Shown one piece after another: positions 1 through 5,178 of a stretch of DNA of 7,937 bases. The notes below the pieces were generated by a model, which was not told where the DNA came from, did no database searches, and was given only the letters and a program-made list of their open reading frames with translations. Every line of letters begins with the position of its first letter. Position 1 is the stretch's first letter. Source of the DNA: an uncultured Clostridia bacterium (GTDB taxonomy: Bacteria; Bacillota; Clostridia; UBA1381); contig CALXUL010000136.1 of assembly GCA_944391635.1 (NCBI GenBank), positions 1 to 7,937 of the forward strand. Direction: 5' to 3'. The translations under genes and the position numbers were made by a program.

Positions 1-190
1 CTCAGGTACAGACCAAACTGACCCGCAGATTCCCTCAGGCACAGACCAAACTGACCCGCAGGTTCCATCGGGCACAGACCAAACTGACCCGCAGATTCCC
101 TCAGGTACTGACCAAACTGACCCGCAGGTTCCCTCAGGTACAGACCAAACTGACCCGCAGGTCCCCTCGGGCACAGATCAGATTGAGCAG
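1..190 (+). repeat. 33-bp coding tandem repeat, about 5.8 copies
   Basis: Units begin at 1, 34, 67, 100, 133 and 166. They share the core GACCAAACTGACCCGCAG, with one change in the fourth unit (TGACC for AGACC). The sixth unit keeps its first half and then diverges to GATCAGATTGAG before the stop. The units are contiguous with no spacers, and the length is a multiple of three, so copy number can change without a frameshift. The array continues off the left edge, so the total copy number is unknown. Confidence 0.9.
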
Positions 191-193
191 TAG
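2..193 (+). CDS. C-terminal end of a repeat protein (11-residue tandem repeats), 5' partial
   Basis: The reading frame is open from the left edge (codons start at base 2) and ends at TAG 191-193, so only the last 63 residues are visible. They consist of five complete SGTDQTDPQ[I/V]P units and a shortened sixth, SGTDQIEQ, before the stop. The frame is chosen because nearly all differences between the 33-bp units fall in third codon positions here (GGT/GGC, ACA/ACT, TCA/TCG, CCC/CCA, GAC/GAT, GTT/GTC); the only change in the repeated residues is Ile/Val. The tail is acidic and rich in Thr, Asp, Gln and Pro, with no membrane segment and no sorting signal after the repeats. It looks like an extended, unstructured tail such as a surface or linker region, but the globular part lies outside the window, so no function can be given. 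Base composition here is clearly more GC-rich than the DNA that follows. Confidence 0.7.
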   Translation, partial: SGTDQTDPQIPSGTDQTDPQVPSGTDQTDPQIPSGTDQTDPQVPSGTDQTDPQVPSGTDQIEQ

Positions 194-214
194 TATAATT
201 TCGCCGTGCTGTAT

Positions 215-233
215 TCAGGCAAATACCAAACTG
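215..233 (+). repeat. degenerate extra copy of the repeat beyond the stop codon
   Basis: TCAGGCAAATACCAAACTG matches the repeat core TCAGGCACAGACCAAACTG at 16 of 19 positions, with all three differences adjacent. It lies 22 bases after the TAG and is still in the same reading frame (SGKYQT against SGTDQT), but it is 15 bp out of step with the 33-bp period. It is probably a decayed former unit, suggesting that the protein was once longer. The match was found by eye. Confidence 0.45.
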
Positions 234-293
234 CGCAAAAACACGGCAGGCAGGATCGAGCTTGCTACCTCTAAACTACAGCCTGTCTATAAT

Positions 294-680
294 TTATATA
301 GAAATCAAATCACTTGTTAATGGTTTCAGTATGATTTCAGAATTGTTTAATAAAAGATCATTTTGTAACAAAGTTAACTTTGACATAAAATTATATAAAT
401 TACCTGTGCGTTTTGATATTCTTAATTGAATGTCATAACATGAAACATATTTAATTATTTTGCTTATAACATCGTTATTTGATAGAATTTCATTTGAAAT
501 AAATAATTCGAATTTAAATCCATTCAATATTAAAGTTTCAATCAATTCTATTTTTGCATTAGCATCAATAATAATAGAATAATTAATATTTTTTTGTATT
601 GTGGATAGTTTAATATTATCAAAAGAATTCAAGTGAGTTCGAATGAATGCATTATTAAACAAATATTTATTGTAATACAT
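294..680 (-). CDS. hypothetical protein, 128 aa, AT-rich
   Basis: I do not recognise this family. The frame runs from ATG at 680 to TAA at 294. A TTG three codons upstream (689) would also open it, but neither start has a strong ribosome binding site; a weak GAAG lies just ahead of the ATG. The product is rich in Ile, Asn and Leu, with a single Cys (in YVSCYD) and no clear signal peptide or membrane helix. Its second half alternates strand-like hydrophobic stretches (SIIIDA, FELFIS) with Asn-rich helix-like segments, so it is probably soluble and mixed alpha/beta. It faces away from the membrane zincin gene across a spacer of about 130 bp, and both share extreme AT content (bases 541-600 contain only 9 G or C). 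That suggests one acquired block. It could be a spurious frame in AT-rich DNA, but a 128-codon frame with ordinary protein composition makes a real gene more likely. Confidence 0.5.
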   Translation of the reverse strand: MYYNKYLFNNAFIRTHLNSFDNIKLSTIQKNINYSIIIDANAKIELIETLILNGFKFELFISNEILSNNDVISKIIKYVSCYDIQLRISKRTGNLYNFMSKLTLLQNDLLLNNSEIILKPLTSDLISI

Positions 681-779
681 TATCTTCAATCTTTAACAAA
701 ACCTACAGATATAATCTTTGCAAATTTCTTTGCTTTTGATGGGAAAAATGATTTTAAAAATGCATTGTTTAGAAGTAAT

Positions 780-785
780 TATAAT
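780..785 (+). promoter_or_regulatory. possible -10 box for the zincin gene
   Basis: TATAAT lies 11 bases ahead of the ribosome binding site, which would give a very short leader. The -35 position (about 757-762, AAAATG) is poor, so the match could be chance in AT-rich DNA. Confidence 0.25.
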
Positions 786-796
786 TGAGCAACAAC

Positions 797-803
797 TTGA
801 GGA
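797..803 (+). promoter_or_regulatory. ribosome binding site that decides the zincin start
   Basis: TTGAGGA ends directly against the ATG at 804 but is 6 bases ahead of the ATG at 810. The spacing therefore favours 810 as the true start. Confidence 0.55.
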
Positions 804-809
804 ATGAAC

Positions 810-1403
810 ATGAGAATAGTAAGCATACAAAAATTTAATTCAATCATGTCAGAAGTCACCTCCGGTTATAGAAATTGTAATGTTTATATTTACTGGCATC
901 GAATTAATAAAACTCTCATTACACCTTTGTCTATTTTTACTTTCATAATGTTATCACTGAGTTTAGAAAAAGAACTTGAAATGTATGGTCTTTTAAGTAA
1001 TTTAATTGAAAGTAGTTGGCTTTTTGTTTTATCTATAATTTCCATATTATTATTTATTACAATCACCATTGCATTTCTTCATGAACTGATTCACATTTTG
1101 AGTTTTCCAAAAAAATTTAAAAAGGCAATAGTTATAGTCGATTTACCTTTTACTATTAGTGTTGTATATAATGATGAATTGAAGAAAAGTAATTACCTAA
1201 AAACACTAATTTGCCCAGTTCTTGTTTTATCAATTTTAATATCTATTTTATGCATACTCATAAAAAGCATATACATATTCGCATGGTTGATGACAATCAA
1301 CATTACATTAGCTAGTTCTGACATTTTTTCATTCTTTTATATATTAAAAAAAGTCCCATCAAATGCATACTTATTTGGAAATTATTATAGGTGTCAACGA
1401 TGA
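810..1403 (+). CDS. DUF3267-like membrane zinc metalloprotease (HELIH)
   Basis: The product is a 197-residue membrane protein with an HExxH zinc-protease motif, HELIH, at residues 91-95. The motif sits at the end of a hydrophobic segment (about 69-90), as expected for a membrane-embedded zincin. Other likely membrane segments are about 37-52, 135-153 and 155-178. After the motif come a short loop with LPF, a polar stretch YNDELKKSNY, a hydrophobic segment starting CPVLVLS, then ASSD (Asp171) and KKVPS. This order resembles the DUF3267 family, in which a late Asp is a plausible third zinc ligand; the assignment is from memory of the family. The start at 810 is chosen by ribosome binding site spacing; ATG 804 would add two residues. 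Substrate and role are unknown. The gene is very AT-rich and divergent from an unrecognised gene. A terminator follows 74 bases after its stop. Confidence 0.72.
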   Translation: MRIVSIQKFNSIMSEVTSGYRNCNVYIYWHRINKTLITPLSIFTFIMLSLSLEKELEMYGLLSNLIESSWLFVLSIISILLFITITIAFLHELIHILSFPKKFKKAIVIVDLPFTISVVYNDELKKSNYLKTLICPVLVLSILISILCILIKSIYIFAWLMTINITLASSDIFSFFYILKKVPSNAYLFGNYYRCQR

Positions 1404-1476
1404 ATAGCATCGATTTGAGTATTAAATTTAAAAGGAGCTATCACAAACAGATTGTTGTATTTTCAACAAAAAATAT

Positions 1477-1510
1477 CAACCCGTTATTTTTTAACGGGTT
1501 GGCTATTTTT
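1477..1510 (+). terminator. rho-independent terminator after the zincin gene
   Basis: A perfect 10-bp stem, CAACCCGTTA with TAACGGGTTG, encloses a loop of five T and is followed by GCTATTTTT. It is well placed to end transcription from the zincin gene and isolates it from the oxidoreductase operon downstream. Confidence 0.85.
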
Positions 1511-1542
1511 AGACAGACTCACAAACACCGAAAAATCACATC

Positions 1543-1578
1543 ACACTCAAGGCGTAATAAATAGCAAAAACTGAGTGT
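1543..1578. repeat. inverted repeat upstream of the oxidoreductase promoter
   Basis: ACACTCA at 1543-1549 is mirrored by TGAGTGT at 1572-1578, with a 22-base gap. It lies about 20 bases ahead of the -35 box. It could be a regulator-binding site, but 7-bp arms can occur by chance. Confidence 0.25.
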
Positions 1579-1598
1579 CAAGACAGCAATTTAGACTA

Positions 1599-1627
1599 TT
1601 GATTTAAAGAAAATAAATATGTATAAT
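1599..1627 (+). promoter_or_regulatory. promoter of the oxidoreductase operon
   Basis: TTGATT at 1599-1604 and a perfect TATAAT at 1622-1627 are separated by 17 bases, the optimal sigma-A spacing. Transcription would begin near 1634, leaving a leader of about 38 bases that contains the ribosome binding site AAAGGA at 1657-1662. Confidence 0.7.
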
Positions 1628-1671
1628 ATTGTAAGTAACTACTATTACCATTAAAGAAAGGAATTAGGAAA

Positions 1672-2733
1672 ATGGCAAAATTAAAAGTAGCTGTTATAGG
1701 CTGTGGAACTATTGCAAATGCTGCGCATATACCAGCATATATTAAAAACCAGGATGTTGAAATCAAGTGGTTCTGCGACATAATTCCCGAAAGAGCAGAT
1801 GAGGCTGTAAAAAAATACGGATGCGGCAAAGCTGTGTACGATTATCATGAAATACTCAATGACAGAGAAATAGATGCCGTTTCTGTATGCACACCAAATA
1901 ATGTTCACGCACAGATATCAATAGATTTTCTGAAAGCCGGCAAGGATGTGCTCTGCGAAAAACCCGCCGCGCGTACATATGATGAGGCTCTCACAATGCT
2001 CAACGCTCAGAAAGAGACGGGAAAAATACTTAACATAGGCGTTGTCAACCGTTTTAACGACGGCGTCAATAAAATCAAGGAATTGATTGACAGCGGCCGG
2101 CTGGGAAAAATATATCAGGTATATGTAAGCTTCCGTGCCCATCGCTCTATCCCCGGACTCGGCGGTGCGTTTACAACGAAAGATATCGCAGGCGGCGGAG
2201 TACTTATCGACTGGGGCGTTCACTATCTTGACATAGTTATGTACTGCTGCGGCGACCCGACAGCAAAAACAGCAACAGCAGAAACTTTTTCGAAGCTTGG
2301 AAAAGATATGAATAATTATACATACGTAGATATGTGGGCAGGTCCTCCCAATTACAGTGGAACTTATGACGTCGAAGAGGGTATTACCGGTATGATCCGT
2401 ACCGATGGTCCTATTATTACTTTGAACGGAGCATGGGCTCAAAATATCGAAGAAAAAGAAACGTATATCGATTTTATGGGTGATAAAGGCGGTATTCGCC
2501 TGTATTACGGCCAAAATTTTATACTGTACGGAACTGAAAACGGTATGCTTACAACAACTGAATTCAGCTACCCACAAACAAATCATTTTGAAAATGAGAT
2601 AAATGCATTTGTAAAAGATATCTCAGACCGTACAAAGCTCCCGTCAGCCATCGATGTCAATATCAAAACCTCAAAGCTTATGCAGGCGCTATATGATTCT
2701 GCCAGCTTACATAAAGAGATAGAATTAGATTAA
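1672..2733 (+). CDS. Gfo/Idh/MocA family NAD(P)-dependent oxidoreductase
   Basis: This is a 353-residue cytoplasmic dehydrogenase of the usual length for the family, whose members oxidise or reduce sugars, polyols and related compounds with NAD(P). The N-terminal Rossmann fold has VIGCGTIA (residues 8-15, GxGxxA) and an acidic residue, Asp36, at the end of the second strand, which favours NAD over NADP. CTPN (73-76) and EKP (96-98, with the conserved Lys97) follow. The C-terminal domain has AGGGVLIDWGVHYLD, giving the typical catalytic Asp180 and His184. The start ATG has AAAGGA nine bases upstream, and a good promoter precedes it. The next gene, a divergent relative, starts 11 bases after the stop, so the two are almost surely co-transcribed. 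The substrate cannot be told from sequence; inositol, glucose-type and amino-sugar dehydrogenases all share these motifs. Confidence 0.9.
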   Translation: MAKLKVAVIGCGTIANAAHIPAYIKNQDVEIKWFCDIIPERADEAVKKYGCGKAVYDYHEILNDREIDAVSVCTPNNVHAQISIDFLKAGKDVLCEKPAARTYDEALTMLNAQKETGKILNIGVVNRFNDGVNKIKELIDSGRLGKIYQVYVSFRAHRSIPGLGGAFTTKDIAGGGVLIDWGVHYLDIVMYCCGDPTAKTATAETFSKLGKDMNNYTYVDMWAGPPNYSGTYDVEEGITGMIRTDGPIITLNGAWAQNIEEKETYIDFMGDKGGIRLYYGQNFILYGTENGMLTTTEFSYPQTNHFENEINAFVKDISDRTKLPSAIDVNIKTSKLMQALYDSASLHKEIELD

Positions 2734-2737
2734 GGAG
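2732..2737 (+). promoter_or_regulatory. ribosome binding site supporting a TTG start
   Basis: AAGGAG overlaps the TAA of the upstream oxidoreductase and sits seven bases before TTG at 2745. It fixes the uncommon start codon of the second gene and suggests translational coupling. Confidence 0.8.
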
Positions 2738-2744
2738 ACGGACT

Positions 2745-3581
2745 TTGAAATCTGTAGGATTTATAGACTATTACTTGGACGAATGGCATGCCAACCATTA
2801 TCCCGAATGGATTAGACAACACAGCGGCGGCGAATATGAGGTCAAATATGCCTATGCTGTCATTGACTCTGAACGTGATGGAGCTATGACAAATAAAGAA
2901 TGGGCCGAAAATTATAAAGTTGAGTTATTAAACTCCATTGACCAGCTTGTAAAGAAAAGCGATGCAATTATCGTTCTTTCTCCCGATAATTGTGAAATGC
3001 ATTATGAGTTGTCAAAACAAGCGCTGGAAACGGGAAAATGTGTATACATAGATAAAACTTTTGCCAAAGACCGTGAAACAGCGGAGAAAATATTCGCTGT
3101 TGCCCAACATAATAACTCTCCGTGCTTTTCATCCTCTGCTTTGAGATTTTCAAGCGAATATGCTAAAATTGAAAAGAAAGACATTCAATCTATAATAAGC
3201 ATTGGAACCGGCAAAATAGATAATTATATAATTCATCAGATAGAGCCTGTTATTATGATGATGGGGTTGGAAGTCTCAAAAGTTATGTACATAGGCAGTC
3301 AAAAAAACGACTCGTTTGTCATAAAGTTTAAGGATGAACGAACAGCTACTGTAAATATGCTTAAAGGGCATGCGGATTTTTCCATATATTTTAATTATTC
3401 CGATTCTAATGCACTGGCTGTTGCAAATGATTCATACTTTGAAAGTTTTATTGATGCGCTTATTGCTTTTTTCAGAACCGGCAAAGCACCGGTCAGCCAT
3501 CAGGAAACCATTACTATTATGGCTGTTCGTGAGGCTTGCATTAAAAGCAAGAAAAATCCCGGAATCTGGCTTGAAATATAA
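2745..3581 (+). CDS. divergent Gfo/Idh/MocA-like oxidoreductase, short form
   Basis: This 278-residue protein is shorter than the usual 330-390 for the family. It starts at TTG, fixed by AAGGAG seven bases upstream. The N-terminus (SVGFIDYYLDEWHANHYPEW) has a first strand but lacks the GxGxxG/A nucleotide-binding loop. Later landmarks survive: IIVLSPDN (75-82) matches the CTPN region, and YIDKTFA (101-107) keeps the Lys of the EKP motif as Lys104. HQIEPVIMMMG (164-174) may match the catalytic His region, though the GGGxxxDxGxH pattern is absent. It may bind a cofactor in an altered way, act with the upstream enzyme, or have a non-redox role such as isomerisation; these are guesses. The gene follows the canonical oxidoreductase by 11 bases, and its stop codon lies inside the operon terminator. 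Confidence 0.8.
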   Translation: MKSVGFIDYYLDEWHANHYPEWIRQHSGGEYEVKYAYAVIDSERDGAMTNKEWAENYKVELLNSIDQLVKKSDAIIVLSPDNCEMHYELSKQALETGKCVYIDKTFAKDRETAEKIFAVAQHNNSPCFSSSALRFSSEYAKIEKKDIQSIISIGTGKIDNYIIHQIEPVIMMMGLEVSKVMYIGSQKNDSFVIKFKDERTATVNMLKGHADFSIYFNYSDSNALAVANDSYFESFIDALIAFFRTGKAPVSHQETITIMAVREACIKSKKNPGIWLEI

Positions 3582-3614
3582 AAAGGAAGTGCTTTTGCAC
3601 TTCCTTTTTATTTA
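3579..3614. terminator. bidirectional terminator between convergent coding regions
   Basis: A 14-bp perfect stem (TAAAAAGGAAGTGC with GCACTTCCTTTTTA) has a four-T loop. A T-rich run follows on the plus strand, and the A-rich left arm supplies one for the minus strand. The left arm starts with the TAA of the second oxidoreductase, and the right arm contains, on the minus strand, the TAA of the AraC remnant. It therefore served two genes that met here. Confidence 0.9.
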
Positions 3615-3679
3615 TTTACAATACTTTTTAAATATTCAGACGGATTCATTCCGGTTTTTTTATAATATATGTAGGTTCA
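3608..3679 (-). pseudogene. C-terminal remnant of an AraC-family regulator
   Basis: Read on the minus strand, about 22 codons ending at TAA 3608-3610 encode YYKKTGMNPSEYLK plus a short tail. This closely fits the last helix of AraC-type DNA-binding domains (consensus around FKKxTGMSPSEYRK). Just upstream the frame meets a stop at 3677-3679, and more stops follow, so the rest of the gene (normally about 250-300 residues) is missing before the XRE gene. The TAA falls inside the shared terminator stem, as expected for a once-real gene convergent with the oxidoreductases. AraC regulators often sit beside sugar-oxidoreductase operons, so the lost gene may have controlled this one. The match was made by eye over few residues, so some doubt remains. 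Confidence 0.5.
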
Positions 3680-3730
3680 ATATATATTTCACCGTTTTGG
3701 ATAAGGCATATTTGTCCTAGACGTTTTGGA

Positions 3731-4540
3731 TTATGATAGTTTTAATGGAAAATCACCGAATCCCATGCAACAAGAGATGCCGTTCAATGAGATTTTTTGC
3801 ATTTCCATGGTAGCAAGTAGAACGCACAGGCAAGTGTGATACATACTGTTGATTTCATAGGTTTTTCCGAGTGATTTGTGCTTGGATTCTTTTTCGATGA
3901 CAAGAGAGTTTTGAATCAGTTTGTCCAGTGCAGCACGCAAAGTAATATCGTCAAAATTCAGTTTTTCTTGAAGCTCATCGTAGCTAATATCACTCATGGA
4001 GATGATAGCCATAGCGGTAAGCAGCACACTTTTATCTGACAATGCACCGAATATTACAGATGAAAATACTGCAGTTTCCGGTGTAATGTCCTCAAAAAAG
4101 CGTCTTGTTATGATAGCTCCGTAGCCTTTTCCGCTGAGAAGCGAGACGCCGTTTTCGTCCGTTATGTGAGTCGGCTCATCGTACATCAGCTCTTTTCCAC
4201 GCAGGTTTCCATGTGAAATTCCATGATGAGCAGAGGCAAATATTTTGAGCGCTTCTTCATAGGAATCTTTGCTCATCTGCGGAAAAGACGAAACCTTCGT
4301 CCGTATTTTATCATAGATGTCATCGTAGGTGTAATCTTTTCCGTAAAATAGGTAGTCCACGCTTACATGAAAATAATCGGCAATCAGCGGCAGTGTCATG
4401 GTATCGGGCTGACAGGTATTCGTTTCCCACTTTGATACCGCTTGCGACGATACATTGAGGGCTGTGGCAAGCTGTTCCTGAGTGACTCCTGCTGTCTTTC
4501 TCAAATCGGTAATGTTTTTGGATATGTTTATGCTGTTCAT
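3731..4540 (-). CDS. XRE-family transcriptional regulator with a large C-terminal domain
   Basis: This 269-residue predicted DNA-binding regulator starts at ATG 4540, with GGAGG six bases upstream. Residues 7-65 form a Cro/C1-type helix-turn-helix; TQEQLATALNVSSQAVSKWE (20-39) covers the two DNA-contacting helices. IADYFHVSVDYLFYG (53-67) completes the usual end of this domain. The remaining 200 residues are not a family I can name. Residues about 178-212 (YDELQEKLNF... LRAALDKLIQNSLV) look like a second, winged-helix type segment, and the C-terminus holds a Cys/Met-rich stretch (MYHTCLCVLLATMEM). No membrane segment or peptidase motif is evident. The gene is alone, with its own promoter, and is followed by the degraded AraC region, so its targets are unknown; autoregulation is common in this class. 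Confidence 0.85.
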   Translation of the reverse strand: MNSINISKNITDLRKTAGVTQEQLATALNVSSQAVSKWETNTCQPDTMTLPLIADYFHVSVDYLFYGKDYTYDDIYDKIRTKVSSFPQMSKDSYEEALKIFASAHHGISHGNLRGKELMYDEPTHITDENGVSLLSGKGYGAIITRRFFEDITPETAVFSSVIFGALSDKSVLLTAMAIISMSDISYDELQEKLNFDDITLRAALDKLIQNSLVIEKESKHKSLGKTYEINSMYHTCLCVLLATMEMQKISLNGISCCMGFGDFPLKLS

Positions 4541-4561
4541 ATGAATCCTCCGAGTTTATTT

Positions 4562-4576
4562 CCGTGTGCACATCGG
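4562..4576. promoter_or_regulatory. palindrome in the XRE gene leader, possible operator
   Basis: The perfect 8-bp palindrome TGTGCACA (4565-4572) is flanked by CCG on one side and, after one base, CGG on the other. It lies just downstream of the predicted transcription start, where a repressor could bind. Autoregulation by the XRE protein is possible but not shown. Confidence 0.25.
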
Positions 4577-4587
4577 ATTGTACTTAA

Positions 4588-4615
4588 ATTATATCACATC
4601 TTCAAAACAAATCAA
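4588..4615 (-). promoter_or_regulatory. extended -10 promoter of the XRE gene
   Basis: On the minus strand TTGATT (4615-4610) and TATAAT (4593-4588) are 16 bases apart, and TGA just before the -10 gives the extended TGnTATAAT form. Transcription would start near 4581, leaving a leader of about 40 bases. Confidence 0.7.
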
Positions 4616-4752
4616 CAACGCAAAACGGCAGGTTTGAAACCGCTGGTTGAGTGAAAAACATATTTCCGCTTGTGGGTTTCAAAAGATGCAACAAAACTTG
4701 TGTTTTTAAACACTGAAAATTTGCCGATGTGGCGCGAAATCAAATTGTAAGC
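4616..4752. other. intergenic stretch with nothing further recognised
   Basis: Between the XRE promoter and the tRNA terminator I see no gene, repeat or RNA. Open frames here are extensions of the tRNA antisense or read-through frames. A short GGTTTGAAACC palindrome at 4631-4641 is too small to interpret. Confidence 0.4.
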
Positions 4753-4796
4753 AAAAAAACAGCCGAAAGTGGGGCGGAAAACCTCATTTTCGGCTG
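4753..4796 (-). terminator. terminator after tRNA-Pro
   Basis: On the minus strand a 9-bp stem (CAGCCGAAA with TTTCGGCTG, 4760-4768 and 4788-4796) leads into seven T (4759-4753). It begins six bases beyond the tRNA 3' end. The inner loop can partly pair. A run of five T at 4798-4802 on the plus strand may let it work in both directions. Confidence 0.8.
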
Positions 4797-4801
4797 ATTT
4801 T

Positions 4802-4877
4802 TGGTCGGAGTGACAGGATTCGAACCTGCGGCATCTTGGTCCCAAACCAAGCGCGCTACCAACTGCGCTACACCCCG
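4802..4877 (-). tRNA. tRNA-Pro (anticodon TGG)
   Basis: The minus strand folds as a 76-base tRNA. The acceptor arm pairs CGGGGTG with CACTCCG (one G-T pair). The anticodon stem pairs CTTGG with CCAAG around the loop TTTGGGA, giving anticodon TGG, which reads proline codons. The T-arm has GGTTCGAATCC. The discriminator A is followed by CCA encoded in the DNA (4804-4802). It stands alone as a single-gene unit between uvrA and the XRE gene, with a terminator just downstream. Confidence 0.95.
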
Positions 4878-4897
4878 ATAAATATCTCTCTTGCGTT

Positions 4898-4927
4898 ATG
4901 TTAATCAATAAACTTTTTCAATGACAA
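4898..4927 (-). promoter_or_regulatory. possible tRNA-Pro promoter
   Basis: On the minus strand TTGTCA (4927-4922) is followed after 18 bases by TAACAT (4903-4898), about 20 bases ahead of the mature tRNA. The -35 box is good but the -10 box is only a partial match. Confidence 0.35.
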
Positions 4928-5139
4928 AACTGCTTTTTGAATTTCAGCAGCATCATACAATCATTTACAAAGCCATATTATATAGTATTATAACATATAT
5001 CCAACTAATTTTCAATTGTTTTAATAATTTAAAGGCGTTATTTTTCACATATTATATGCTGCCTCATCATATTAGCATTTACTTATGATTCTGTCAACCT
5101 TATTTCAAAAAATCAACAAAATATATTCATATAAGGCAG
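4928..5139. other. AT-rich intergenic stretch, nothing recognised
   Basis: Between the tRNA promoter and the hairpin after uvrA I see no supported gene or RNA. A 61-codon plus-strand frame (5085-5270) has no ribosome binding site and runs into the end of uvrA. Confidence 0.4.
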
Positions 5140-5167
5140 TACCCGGCATGTTAAGTCATGCCGGGTA
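5140..5167 (-). terminator. hairpin after uvrA, probable terminator
   Basis: A perfect 11-bp stem (TACCCGGCATG with CATGCCGGGTA) with a six-base loop lies 11 bases past the uvrA stop. The T-run after it on the minus strand is weak (CTGCCTTATATG), so termination may be inefficient or the hairpin may mainly protect the mRNA end. Confidence 0.55.
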
Positions 5168-5178
5168 TTTATACAGTT

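Larger units (their letters stand above)
681..809. other. divergent intergenic region
   Basis: This spacer separates the two AT-rich genes and should hold promoters for both directions. On the plus strand a perfect TATAAT lies at 780-785, but no good -35 box sits at the usual distance. On the minus strand only weak TATATC-like boxes are present. No convincing operator palindrome was seen. Confidence 0.4.

Noticed and set aside
1..190. Tandem repeats as a CRISPR array
   Set aside because: The 33-bp units are contiguous with no unique spacers and keep a reading frame, so they are coding repeats.
203..247. GCCGTG/CACGGC hairpin as a terminator for the repeat-protein gene
   Set aside because: The stem is 6 bp with a 33-base loop and no T-run follows.
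3..320. Third plus-strand frame through the repeats, open for over 100 codons
   Set aside because: In this frame the differences between units alter residues, whereas in the frame starting at base 2 they are almost all silent. The longer openness comes from repetition.
1918..2586. 222-residue minus-strand frame
   Set aside because: It is antisense to the canonical oxidoreductase, is Cys/Phe-rich, and has no ribosome binding site; it is a shadow frame.
3370..3720. 116-residue plus-strand frame
   Set aside because: It overlaps the second oxidoreductase in another frame and runs through its terminator.
4612..4908. 98-residue minus-strand frame containing CSAVGSALGLGPRCRRFESC
   Set aside because: This is the familiar false translation of a tRNA gene; the frame covers tRNA-Pro and its terminator.
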